DNA from: Tetranychus cinnabarinus
Taxonomy: Eukaryota > Arthropoda > Arachnida > Trombidiformes > Tetranychidae
Length of the DNA: 64,000 bases
Assembly (NCBI GenBank): GCA_022266195.1
Contig: WHVY01000005.1
Span: 1,798,001-1,862,000, forward strand
Direction of reading: 5' to 3'
The stretch's first letter is position 1; each line of letters starts with the position of its first letter. A program made the position numbers and the translations under genes. Below, piece after piece: positions 20,701-33,860 of the stretch. The notes below the pieces were generated by a model, which saw nothing but the letters and a program-made list of their open reading frames with translations, did no database searches and was not told the DNA's origin.

Positions 20701-23700
20701 TGGTTGATGGAAACAATGAAAACAGTGAAAATACTAATTCAAATATTTAAACTGCCGATGAAAGTTGGCCAAGGTGTGAATGTTACGAGTTACGTTTCTG
20801 TTTGTTTCAACTGTTATTGTACGTTTATTCAAATACTATCGCTATTTACATATTTAACTAAGGTTAACCCATTGAATGAAGGGACACAACTCTAATCCAT
20901 AAAAATATCAAAATATTTACCATCCATATATTTGTGGACGTTTATTTGTACATTGCTACTTTCGTTACTTTCACTTAATTTTGAGTTGATTTGGTTCACG
21001 TATAAATAAACAATCTTGACCGAAATCAAATATTGAAACGAAAAACTCTTTTTTTGTATCACAATTGTTGGATCAAAGGGTCTATTTAGACTGGATTTTG
21101 AAAAGTTTACCAAAATAAACGATCGAAAGTGAGAAAGTTCCTTTCAAAAAAGGAAGGACTATCGAGTTAGGTTTACAGGATTCGTTTCAATTTTGGCCAG
21201 TTGGGCAAATCTACAGAAAATAATTCTGCAGTCTTCTAGCTAAGAAATGGTCCTTTGAAAATTACTTGATTTCAGCGCAGAACAATAACAAGTCCAGAAT
21301 TCAAAATTTTCAAGATTTAAACATAAAGCCATTGATATGCAATGGACGATATCGAGTTTTTATCCATTCATGAAGCTTTTTTCGGATTGGGTTTTTATAA
21401 AACTTTTATGCTTCAACTATTAAAGGACTTCATTTTGCTTTTGACAATGAAAGTTCAGAAATCTTAAGCATTTCATTCGGCAAGTAAGCAAGTTTATTGT
21501 GATTTTACCTTTCATCGAAAACCATATATTTTCAACTTTATAAGATTATCAGCGTTTTGAAGAATCGAAAAATTGCAAAGTTTGTTCTCAAAGTCGTTAA
21601 AAAAGATGCCCGGTATAACTATTCAAATATTCAATTTTATGGACTTTTAATAAAAAACGGTTTTTCATGAGTTAAAAGACTTTTGAAAAAAGACTTCGAT
21701 TTCTGATATTTTAAGAGATTATTCTGAAATAAAAGCTCAGAAGCTTAGCTATTTTTGGTGAAATGCTAATCACTTGTTCGATTGATTAAATTAAAGTACT
21801 TTATTGTGCGTAAAATGTAAAATTCGATTGTTAATCTGTTGATTTTAGTCGCAAAACTGGCGATGGTAAAAGACGTTTGAAACGAAAGACACCCAATTGA
21901 GAATTTGATTTGTAATTATTTCGTGATAACAATAATGAGTTTACCCTGTGATTTACATTGGGTGTCACCGTTATGTCCGTTTGACCCTTTACTGGATCCT
22001 GGTCAAAAGTCTGTTACTGACCCCTGGGCTGCCTTCTGAAACGCTCGGGTTAACCTTGTCCAAGTGACATTTATTATAGCAAACAACAATTGTATTGATA
22101 ACATTTAACCTTTTTTTTGTCAAATAAACTTTTCTCTCTACTCTTTCCATTTTATATTCACATTGAAAACTTTTTTTCTTCTTGTTCTTCATTCTTTTCA
22201 CCTTTATTCCGATTCCATTGTTTATCAGATCTCGTTCAATGTCACCAGGTACACAACGGTTGGCACATCAATCCACACCCACCCACCACCCACCAACATT
22301 TTGTTTATAAATGCGACTCCGTTTGCTGCCTGTGCTTACGATCAACTTGAAAGCGTTTTGCTTCATTTTACTTTTAACCTTTCAAAGTTGAGCACAAAAG
22401 GATTGCGATCAGTGAATAGACAATGTAAAAAGAGTTTTGACTTTAAAATAATGATAATACAAGTTATCAGTTATTCAATAAATAATGTAATTCTTAGCAC
22501 CCAAAGATCACCCTTTGATTCCTATTGAGGAACAAGAAAAATCTATTTTCGCATTCGAACCGAGAAAAGCATTTCTTCTTCATTCTTCATTCATTTTGTC
22601 TTTCAATTTGCAATCAATTCTCAATTGTGACCCATTGTTGATTTATCATTATTTTTACCCAAATTTTCAAAATAAAATGTCAATACAAACACAGAACGAA
22701 CAAAACTCTATTTTCTTTAATGGACTGAATTTAGTGAATCCAGAATCAACTGTGAATTTGATTGGGTTTGCAGTTTAAATGGAAAGTCATTGCAAATGCT
22801 TTTCCAATGGAAACCGTGAAAACATTCAACAAGTTGCTTTGGTTGCGGTTACAGATTTTGCATCGTAAGTGTTGTATAATGATTAATTAATTGAAACACA
22901 TTGATCAACAAGTGATCAAAATGCGAGGACAATAGAGACTGGTTGGGAGTAAAAAAGTTGGTCCAAGTAAATGACATCGAATCCAGTGGATTTACAAATG
23001 ACAAGTTGACAAACAAATGGGACAAAGTATTGGAGGGAAAAGACAGAGAGGAAGAAATGAAGGAAAGCTAAATGAAGGTGGAAGATGAGGATAAAAAGTA
23101 GGAAGAGAAGATGAATGAAGGATGATAATCTGTGGTCTCTTTTTTGATACTTTTGAAAGGGAAAGCAAATTTATACAATATTATTGTTCACCATTTTATT
23201 ATTATTTTTCAAACTCTTTATCTTCTTCATTCCCTTTATAACAAACGCTTTTTGTACGATAATCACTAATACAGTAAAATGAAATGATCCATAGTCAAAA
23301 AGTTGTAGGATAAATAGTCAAAGATTATAATGAGTTGAGCAAATTGTAATTCCCTCTCAATTGTAATCATCAACTTGATTAATAATATTTACCGTGAAAT
23401 ACTCAATTGATTGCCTTTTTCTTCAACTTTCATCCATTCAACAAGTGAAACTTTTCATTCGCTATAATTATATCGCAATATCAATAGTTTTGTTTGCATT
23501 TGATATAAAGATAGACCAAAGTGGTTTCGATGAACAATTTTGATGAAATCTTTGTAAATATAATTTTGAAAAACTCATGTTTTATTTGAATATAATAAAA
23601 GAATCTAAAAATGTTTTCAACATTAAAACACCTTTCATTGATTCGAGTCACTTTTAAGATTAATTTAGATTCGAATGGCAATATTTTGATCAGATTTCAA

Positions 23701-26700
23701 ACTTTTATCAATTGTCTGAAAGACTTGAAAATCTTTATTATTTTATTAAAATACTAAATGAAATGAAAGATGGCTTGAATAATCACGAGAAACTTGAGCC
23801 TTGAACTGTTTAAATACACGATGTCTTTGACTTCAGTTTAATGTTTCACTAAATGTAATAATTTTTTGCGAATTACTCAGTTTTATTGATATTGAAAATT
23901 AACAGATATTTCGCTCATTACTTCATCAGTTTTGCGGTTATTCAATTTCATTTCAATTCCAAGAGTTGAAACATTTTCCATTGTTTTTTGTTTCATCTCA
24001 ACCTAACCTGACGTAACCCAACCCAACTCTGATTTGCACTCTAACCTTTAAGATTATTTGGTCTCTCAACTGATTGCTAGATCTGTGTGACTGCAGTTTG
24101 ACTTGAGGGTTGCTTTACCTTACATTAAACAACCTGTGTAATGGACAATTTGAATGGGAAGAAGTAAAAAAAAGTCAAAAACTTTCTTTCAAATTCACTT
24201 TACTCTCTGTTTAACAATGGACTTTTTACTGAAAGAGGGAAGAAGAAGATCTCTCTGTAAGGTAGTTTTCTTCTTCATCTTCATTTTGCTCCTTCTTTAC
24301 ATTTCTTAAAGACATTCATTGTATTCATCTCTATGTCTTATAAAGATATATATATATTTAGGGTAAACTATTTTTCTCATAAAGCAAAACAGGAGCAACT
24401 ATGAGGTAAGCAAGAGAAAAGGTAAAAGAAACGTTTAGCTATGCGAACCCAACTTTTAAACATTCAAACCTGATCCATCATAATCAAATATATTACCAAG
24501 AAAGAGAATACAATTGTCAGGTTAAAAGAAGAGAAGAAAAATGAATCGAAAAAGGAGATCTTCTGATCATCATCATCATCACCACCATCATCATTATCAA
24601 AAAGTGTAAGGTGTGATAACCTTTAACAGTTACCTGTTACCTTTCTTTGCTACCTTTCCAATCGAATTCCATGTTCCAGAAGAAACTAAACAAATATACT
24701 TATCATCCATTGAAAAACTTAATTTTGACAGAAATTCTAAGAAATTGTCCAGCAATTCAGGTGGACATTAAAAAAGCTACTTTTGAAATAACAGATCAGA
24801 ATAAAAGACAAATCAAAGCGCATTCCATAATAAGAACAGAAATTGATAACTTTGTTCAACTAATTTGAAAAATTAAAACATCATTTTATTCAGTTTCCAA
24901 ATCCATTCCAAACTCGATATAAATCTTATTTAGCTTGACAATCACAGCATCGTCAGACTTATCATTATAATCAAACTTTTCAAATGAATCTCTCTGGTTA
25001 TTTGCTGTACAATCTCAATAAATTTCAAGCGAAATAAACTCGAAGCTATTTCAATAAAAATAATTGAAACTTGAAAATTGGCTTCTTTATTTTGATATTA
25101 AGAATCTGCAAATCGCCGTTTCGATAGTTTATTAATTGTAACTTTGATTTTCCCTTATTGATCAAATGTTGATTAAACTAATAATTTGTTAATAAATAAT
25201 GTTAAATTGAGTATTGATGCGAGGTGAATAGGAAAATGACTAAAAAAAGTAAATTTTGTAGATAACTTTTACTCCAAGTTTTGTTGGCAATAAACATTAA
25301 AAGGTCAATTTTGAATGAGAGCAATTTATCTTTAAAATTAATTGCTGATAAATTAAACAACAATGCTCTTTGATGAATACAGACAAACTTTTGCTCAATG
25401 TTTATATTATGGAAGCAATTGAATTCCCGAAATATTATACAACAATAAGATAAATGGAAATGGAAAGAAAAGAATCAAAAATTAGATATTGACCCATAAA
25501 AATAGCCTTTTGATGATTGGGATAACCTTTCAGACTAAATGGTTAGACATAAATCACCCGAAAGAAGCCGAGAAAAGAGTGGAAAAAGAAGAGACCAGAG
25601 AAAGAGAAATTTAGCTTACGCAAAATAATATTAGGCCGATTTTGTTGGGGTCATGCGCAACATCATTAAAAATTATTGAAAAACAGCAAATTGCTTTGAA
25701 ATTTGCGCATAATAATTTATACTTGGTGAATACCATAGTTACTTGATTTCCCACCCAATAGCTTGAATATTAATTGATTTTTCTAATCTTGATTAATCTA
25801 CTCTCAATATCACTTGTTATCACTTGTATTAACAATTAAAATGACATTAATTGGATTGAAAATACAATTTGTAGATAACAATTGATTTAATCAAAAAATT
25901 GAATCCAAAATTTAACAAAGCAATTTTTATCTGCGATTTATATTTTTTCAATACAGCATAAAGGCAAACTATTTATCTTTCAGTCACCTTATCTGCCAAA
26001 AGTGAATTATATATTATATTTAGGCACTGACGGCCTAATATAAAGAAAAAAATGAGATGAAAAATAAGGAAGATAAGAGGATGAAAGACATGATAGGAGA
26101 AACATTACAAACATGGAAAATACGAAAAAACTTTTACCTTCCAATTTTACCAGCAATTTTTACAGGTAAAGTTGTTCAGTTTCTCTTCAATTTTGATATG
26201 CAAAGGTAAGAAAATGGAATCTTGGAGACAAAACAAATTGACCGATTTTACACGGACAAATGTAACCTTAATAATGTGAAAGAAATGATAAACTGGATTA
26301 TGATTGATTTCAAGCAAGAGACACTTTTCATTGTTAACATTGGTCCAACAATTGAAGCATGTTAACATGATAATCAGATGATTGTTACATCATGTAAATG
26401 ATGCCGTTGATTAGCAAGGCAAGTCAGACAATGTTATCCAAATGACCAGTGAACCGAGGAAACTCTGGACACTTGAAATAATGCCAATCAGTTGTGCTTC
26501 AATTGTGTCTTCAGTTGTCAACTTATTGTTTCCTTTACGAACAAGTTGAGATGGAAAAATGAATTTTTTTCAAGACATTCTAATGTCAACGTTTTGAGAA
26601 ACATTTTTGCATCTTCAGTTGATTGTCATTCATTAATTCAATTGTCAATTAATCGGCTTTACTTGGGTTCAATAAACATACAAGTTACTTGGTGAAAAAA

Positions 26701-29700
26701 AGCATTATAATGATAATTTGACAAACCGATTCAAACAATGTTATTGTGATTAAAAGATTTTCATATTTACTTTTTTCTTTCCTCATTTTTATTTTCACAT
26801 TTCTCGTTATTATCATAAACTCCCAGTGAAGAGTGAATGTTAATTGAGTTAATCTTGAGATGGATTAGGTGCTTTTCAATGGTCAGATCAGGATTAAAGA
26901 GTGAATATTAAGGTGACAATAAACTAGGTAAAATTGATCTGAAAAACTGTTCAAGAATTCATTGAAAAAGATTAAGGATGGAAAAAAGATGGACACAAAG
27001 ACTGGAAAATATTATGAAGACCAAAACAAATATTGGATAAGAAAAATGATATTTATAAGAAAAGTCCATTTTTTCTGTGAAATCATTTTTGCTGGTCAAA
27101 ACAATTTGCTTAAAGGTGTATATAAACATGGAATGAAGAAAAGGTAAGTTTGAAGATTTAAAGATGAAGATGCGAAGATGAAGATTATCCTTCGTAACCT
27201 TTTCTTGTGTAAAAATGATTAAGAAATGCTTCTTTTTTCAACTTATCCTTATTCCTTGTATTCATCTTTAGACTATTTTTTAGTCTTGCTTCAGGCTAGA
27301 CTCTGATATTACAACCTTTACTCTGTGATAAGATTTTTTTTTGCTGCTTTTACCTTTACTTTTAAGGAGTGCTTTTATTCAATTTTGGGTTGCGCTTTAC
27401 TTTCGCAGGCCTTTTCTTTGTCTGAACAAGAAGAAGATGGCGAACAAGAAAATCTTGTGATTAAATAACAAGACGAAGATGAAGGTCTTAGTTGGAAATG
27501 TTTGCCTTTATTATTTTTACGTTTTTTATTTTCTCGCTTAAAGACATTGGGATGTTTGCATTGGGTGCTTATGTGATCTGAAAGGAGAGTTGAGTTGAAC
27601 AAAAAAAGAGATTAATATCATGGTTATATTACATTTCCAATGGTTGTTCATCAATTGTGTTTTCAAAACAACAAATGATAACCTCATTTTTAGGCTAAAC
27701 TTGAGCCTTTTCATCTTGTCGTCAACTTTGGGCAATGAGAAATGCCCATTTCACAAGTTATTCAATCAGAATCAAAACTGCTAAAGAAACTGTTAACGTC
27801 AATATTGTATTTTGTTGGATTGTCTTCCAGGAATTCAGGCATTTCAAGTGTTCAGATCTTTTCTAGTAAATTACTAATAATAGTTGATGAACGTGTTGAG
27901 ATATCTGGTCTTTGGTCACTTTCATGTCGAGTGAAAGTCTTTTCAATTCATTTCGTTTTTTCTCATTTTTTTGGCTTATTTTTGGTTCTAAATTTTACTT
28001 CGTTTTTTGAATAAATTTGATTTTGATTTCCAAGAAAAAGGAAAGTTAATTTTAAAAGAAGCTCATTTTTTCACCTTTTCTTTCAGACGAAGTTAAGGTT
28101 TAGTTTCAATATTTTGCGTTTAAATTGCTTCATTGAGAAGTTGAAAACGGAAAGTAAATGTTGAAGCAACTAAATTGCTTTCATTACTTGATTGGGCTTT
28201 CATAGCTTGAGAAACTGTTCATCTTTGGTTGAATCAATGAATTCAGAATTTACAAGTTGACCTTTGACTTGAATGGAAACATTTTTTTGTCCCATTGTAT
28301 GTCTAATGGCTTAAAGCGACAACTGAATAAAGTCAACTTAATAATGAGTTTTGTTCATTTCCAGTTTCATGTTTGTTTCAAAGATATGACAATAAAAGTG
28401 TTAAAACTGTGTGAACAGTTGACATGTAAAGAAACATGTTTGATGAAAAGTATAACTTTTCATTTTAACCCAAAGAAAAGAGTTGACCAAAGAGAAGCCC
28501 TAAACAGTGTCCATCTTGTCCAAGCGCAAAAAGAGAGCAAAAAGAGAAAGTTTAATAATAAAGAAACTGAAAGTTGCTCTTTTTTTTGTTGTGACCTGAA
28601 AACGTGAACCTTTTCGCAGTCCAAATAAACAAGGCAAAGTTGCACTTTCATTTTTACAGAAAATCTAAAGAAATAAAGTGTTGGAATTGAACAAAAATAT
28701 GAAGAAGAAGCGAAAGGAAGACGGAAAAATAATGTTTTCCAAATCCATTGGAGTGACACTGAACGCCTTTAAAACTCCACCTTTCTCTCCACAGAATCGA
28801 GTGACAATAAGATCAGGATTCATCTCCACCCTCTTCATCCTCCTCCTCATCTTTCCTTGTCCATCTTCCTTCACATCATTGGTTGCTCATTTCTGTGCCT
28901 TTCAATTGTCTCCAAAAGTGGACAAAAAAGTGTACTGAATTATCGACCTGGAAATTGCAATGTCCAAGCTAAAATGAAAAGAAAGTCCATTTTCTTCCGT
29001 GTAACGGAAATTTGTCAAACAGACTGAATCCAACCCAATGAACAGTAAGAAGTAAATATAATAATAAAAAGTAACTCCTAAGAAGAAGAAGAAGAAAAGG
29101 ATTGAAAAGATGAAAAGGGTCAACTTTATAGTCTCTGTATTGTGTCTTTTAACTTTTTATAAACTCAACTTTTCTTTCTTTTCCTTGACCATTGTTTTCA
29201 CCAAATTTCTTACCTTCAACATTTTCTTTCTTTACCTTCAACCTGAAACTGAAACTATTAACTGTCAACGAAAGTTCATAAAAGTGTCCTTTTGTTGCCC
29301 CAAAACCCTATTCAAGTTTATCCTTTTTTTTACCTCTTTTATTACTTCTCTTTGCCTTGTAAGGTCTACAGCTTTTGTGTGTTTACAGCAACTTGCCAAG
29401 TCCATTGTTAATGGACTGGACACTGGACATAATCGTCATTGTGCAAACCAAGACACAAAGATGGAAGACACCAAATTCAGTTTACACCTTTTCCATGTAA
29501 AATTGAAGAATAGAGAAGAAGAAGAGAAAAACGAACAAAATTTCTCTGAATACTTTTCAATTTATCATGAATATTATGTTCGGTCATTTTCTTGCTTCAT
29601 TAATAAACACCTTTTGTTGGTACAAAAAGAAAGATGCTTTCAATATCATTCCATCATCACCTTCAATTGATCAACAATTAACTTAATTACATTCAACTGA

Positions 29701-32700
29701 ACCATTTAAAGAAGCAAAGTAAATCACAAAAGCATTGGACTTGGTCACACTTTGATTTGTCTTAAATTTACAAATTTAAATTTACATGAAAACACACTGG
29801 AAAAAGCATTACAATGTTACGCTGGAAAGCAAAAAGGAAGGCAAAAATGGGCCATAAAAATGAAGAAAAGGAGCAAAAATTGGGAAAAAAACATTAACAT
29901 TGCTTTTAATTACATTTTAAGCGGATTAAACCTTTACCTGAACCATAATCGGTACTTTTATTTTTTGGGTTAGAAGCAGGTGAATAGCTTTTTATAGCAA
30001 CAATTGGAAGGCGTACGATATTGTGTTTAAGAGCAAATGATGGGCCAACATTTTCTCATGTAATAAGTACAGAGTAATGTACCATTATTGTAACCCTTTT
30101 CAGGTCCCGACCAAGGACAAGAACATTAAATGTTTAAACATTAAACACCTTCATCTTTGATCCGCCATCTCAGCGCACCTTATTCATTGTTAACTCACGT
30201 AAACGGCTTTCAATGACAAAAGAGAAATACTTTTATCTTAATATTTAGCTTTTCATAAATCAGCTAATCGTATACATTGAAGTGGTCATTCAATATTCAC
30301 TCTCTAATATCATCTTCATCCTTCTCATCCTTCTCATCATCATTATTATTAACATTACTTTCATTATTTTCATCATCTAAGTAAAGGCCTGGTTAAGCCT
30401 TAAAGATATGAATCTTGTCAAGCCAACAGTCTCTCTCCGTCCCTTCAACAGTCAACCTTTTTTCACCCGATCAATACTTTTCATTATCATTTCACTTTCT
30501 TACAATTGGTGTAAAAGGGTGATTCAAAGTGGACTCAAGGTCAGATTACCGTTGCTTTTATTGTCTCTTAAACATCTTAAAAGGTATTACAAAAGGTAAG
30601 ATTTTTACTCGTTTACATCATTTCCTTTAATATCATTATTTGATTGAAGAAACGATTTAAGGATCAAAAAAGGTGGGCTGACTTTTCATTCATTATTTTT
30701 ACTTATCATTTATTTCATTTGAATGCTGAATTTGCTTTTGTTGTTAACAATGATTATGTTTAAATTTCATTCCCTGAGTTTCCTTATGTTGTGTATTTGT
30801 GTATCAATGAAAAACAATTTTTTTGTGCTTCTTTGCTTTACCTGTGCCTTTCAACTCTTTACTTTGTTAGTGATTTCCGTTTTTTCTTGCTTTAACCCTT
30901 TCAAATTGCTTGTCTTTTGTTATTGTTAATAAATTATGCTTGATTAAGTTTACCTTGGTTGTTAAAGGTTAGCTTGACTGTCATTTTTAAAGATGATAAC
31001 CCTTTTTGGCTTCGCATTCAAACAGATAATCTTAGGCTTTTTTTACCAGATTGAAGGTTGATTTGGTTAGCAAAAAGGGTTTTTATAATGGGCTTGGCTT
31101 TAATTGTAAACTATTAAGATTTGATGATGAAAAATTGAAATGGATTCTGTTACCTCCATATGGATTGGAAGGGATGAAATTAACTCTCCTGAGGAGGCAA
31201 GAATTGAATATTTCAATATTTCCGTTTCAACAATTTTTCTTTTTCCATTTCTTCCAATGCTTTTAAGCTTTCTTTTGTGTCTATACAAAGTGAATTAATT
31301 TGGATAAAGGTTAATTATGTTGATTATGTTTGGTAAAATTGTTTGGTAATGTCAATATTGATGGAAAAAATTGTGTAAAATAATCAGTTTGATTGAAATT
31401 GCTTTTCTAGTTTGTTTGATTTTTCAGTTTCAATGTGAGCGCCTTTTTTCAGTCGGTTGCATTTCATTGGTTGGATTATGTTTACAAGCGGTAAACACTT
31501 GTTTGTCCTTTGCTGTTGATTTCAAGACAATTTGCTATTGTGATTAACGCCACGAGTTTCAACTTGACTTTTTGTGATTTTGTGAGTTTAAATAATTGTT
31601 ATGTGATACCAATCAATTGAGTACCGGCTTTTCCTGAATTGGGTAATGATTGACTCAGTGGAGCAAAGATACAGAATAAAGGATCAATAAGAAGACACGT
31701 GTAGCGGTTTTTTACTTTATAACTGGATAAACGTGTCGATATCAGACAAATTAAACAGCAATTGGTAACCACAAAACAATTGTGTCTATGAAAGCTTCCA
31801 CGTGGCTTCAGGGGCTCAAGGAAATAATCAAGATGTCACCAAATAGCCATTAAGTCAAAGAATCACCAAAAATGGTAAAATGAAAGGGCACCAATCCTGT
31901 GATAAAAAAACAAAGCTTAATCGATCGTTAACATTTTTAAATTATTGGAAAGAGGTCAAATCTGGTTTGTATTGAATCGTATTAAACTGCATTTCTGAAT
32001 GTGTATCGTGATTAACCTAAGCCAACACAATTAGTCTCGCTGGGGCTAATTGGGTACCAAGCGTGTGATACTTAATCCTCTAAATTGAGGGAATCAAATT
32101 CATCAACAACTCCAACTATTGTATTAGCATTATCAAATGGACTATTAAAATAGATGGAGCACACAATTTACTTCAAGATAGATTGATTTCATTCTATTAA
32201 TGAAGATACAGACTCGTGAGAAATAATCACTAATTAACCATAAAATTGATCAAATAAAAAGCATACTAATCAATATTTTTTGTACCATAACGCTACAATC
32301 AGGGAATCTCAACTCTCACATTTTTTTGTTGTATTTTTCAGATTATTGTATCATAATCACGGTTTGGCGCATTCATCAATTTATTTACCAATTTTTATGG
32401 GAAACGTTTGGATTAATTCGCTCCACAATTCATGGGATAGGTTATGGTATCAAACTAATCATTATTTAATCATTAGAAATGCAATCGGTTTCCTCAATAA
32501 TTTTGTTTACCTAACTTTTTTGCTTGTGTTTTTTTTGTATTGACCTTTTACCTGTGATTCCTATAATTATTGTTTGCTTTTTGATAGAAACTAAATTATG
32601 AGTTTGTTTACTAATCAGAACAGGATTGGTTTCCTGGAACTGGAACGTAAAATTCACGAATTGGACTCGAAAATTGAAACAAGGTAAAGAACAAAAAGAC

Positions 32701-33639
32701 ATTAGTGGAAAAAAGGAAACCCAAAATGACTAGAGTAACAAAGTGGATCAACAATAACTGGAAAATCATCTTATTTAACCATAATCAAAATTATTGTCAA
32801 TCAACTTTCTATCAACAGTTAAAGGATAAAGCAAAAGGGATCGGTTGACATTGGATGACTCTGATCAACATGTTAAACTGATTGAGAATCATGTTGAGAG
32901 TCAAAGCTGATTTCGTCTCTTTTCAAATTGGTTCACAAGAAAGAAAGGAAATGTCACTGGAAAACATTTTTTTCTATCCCTTGGATGTCAACTAGATGAA
33001 GATGGAGAAGATGATGACGACGAAGATGCCGATGACGATGATGAAAAGGAAAGTTATAAAAAGGTAATAAAAAGCAGAACATAAGAAGCGAAAGAAATTC
33101 AAACTCAAGAAGTTGAAATCAAATGGAAAGTTAATATGCAAAAAAAACATTGATGATGATAAGGAAAAAAGATGAAAAGGAAGTCAACCTTTTGTTGTAC
33201 ACATCTTTGGTATCTTCTTCTTGTCATCATCATTTAGATTGGTAAAGATAAATCCATGACGGCGAAACAATTTGAATAACTCATAGATTTGAATGTAAAC
33301 CACAATTGTACAATACTGTATTGAGATTAACTTGAGCGCTTTTTTTATTGAAGCTTGTGAAGCTCACAAGGATCGTTAAGCCAACCAAGTTAAATATATC
33401 CAAGTCTCTGTTAGACCTTTGGAAAAATTCAGTAATGAATTAATCCAGCAATTTATGATTCAAACTACTATATATTTAACACATTTGGTTGTTGATTTGT
33501 TTTCAATGCATTAATGAATTGATTTGGTCAATGGTATAAAAAATTTCAATGCCAACTACTGAGTCTAAATGGTTAATGGTTTAAGTGTAACATTAAGAAA
33601 TCTATTGATAAAGGAAAAGTCTAATGTAATTTCATTATA
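17786..33639. other. Gene desert, about 16 kb, no supportable exon
   Basis: Read in both directions, this stretch gives only short, low-complexity or Phe/Lys/Ser-rich frames without family motifs, including the longest one at 29110-29670. Visible content is CAT/TGA microsatellites (about 10-40 bp at 18900, 20290, 24570, 30320, 33000), poly-A/T runs and frequent AAAGGTAAA/TTTACCTTT words. A GC-richer patch of about 100 bp lies at 21960-22060. Such a space beside a proneural gene may hold enhancers, but none can be recognised. Confidence 0.5.
24562..24600. repeat. (CAT)n microsatellite
   Basis: Run of CATCATCATCATCATCACCACCATCATCAT type. Confidence 0.8.
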
Positions 33640-33858
33640 CAGCCTCGGAAATTATGTTTGCACTGTTTTCAATATCTATTGCGCACTAGATAGAAATTGT
33701 TTGATTAAATTGTAAAATTTGATTAGATATCAATTAAAATCAAACACATTAAACGCAAGTTTTAATAGTTATCTTATCAAATTTTACATTTTTATCAAAC
33801 CTTTTTATTGTATGCGTAAACGATAGCGAAAACAGTGCAAACTTAATTTCCGAGGCTG
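33640..33858. mobile_element. Foldback MITE with TA target duplication, 219 bp
   Basis: The left end CAGCCTCGGAAATTATG and the right end, read as reverse complement, CAGCCTCGGAAATTAAG continue alike into GTTTGCACTGTTTTC: 31 bp with one mismatch. Similarity goes on inward: TGTAAAATTTGATTAGATA on the left pairs with its near-complement on the right. Almost the whole element is thus one long imperfect palindrome. It is flanked by TA on both sides (33638-33639, 33859-33860). TA duplication points to the Tc1/mariner-type group. No ORF, so non-autonomous. Confidence 0.85.
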
Positions 33859-33860
33859 TA

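Noticed and set aside
24000..24040. Telomere-like CCTAACCT / AACCCAACCC stretch
   Set aside because: Only two degenerate units; too short to call interstitial telomeric repeat.
29110..29670. 186-codon open frame on the plus strand
   Set aside because: Phe/Lys/Ser/Leu-biased composition, no motif, no splice or start context; a long chance frame in AT-rich DNA is the simpler reading.
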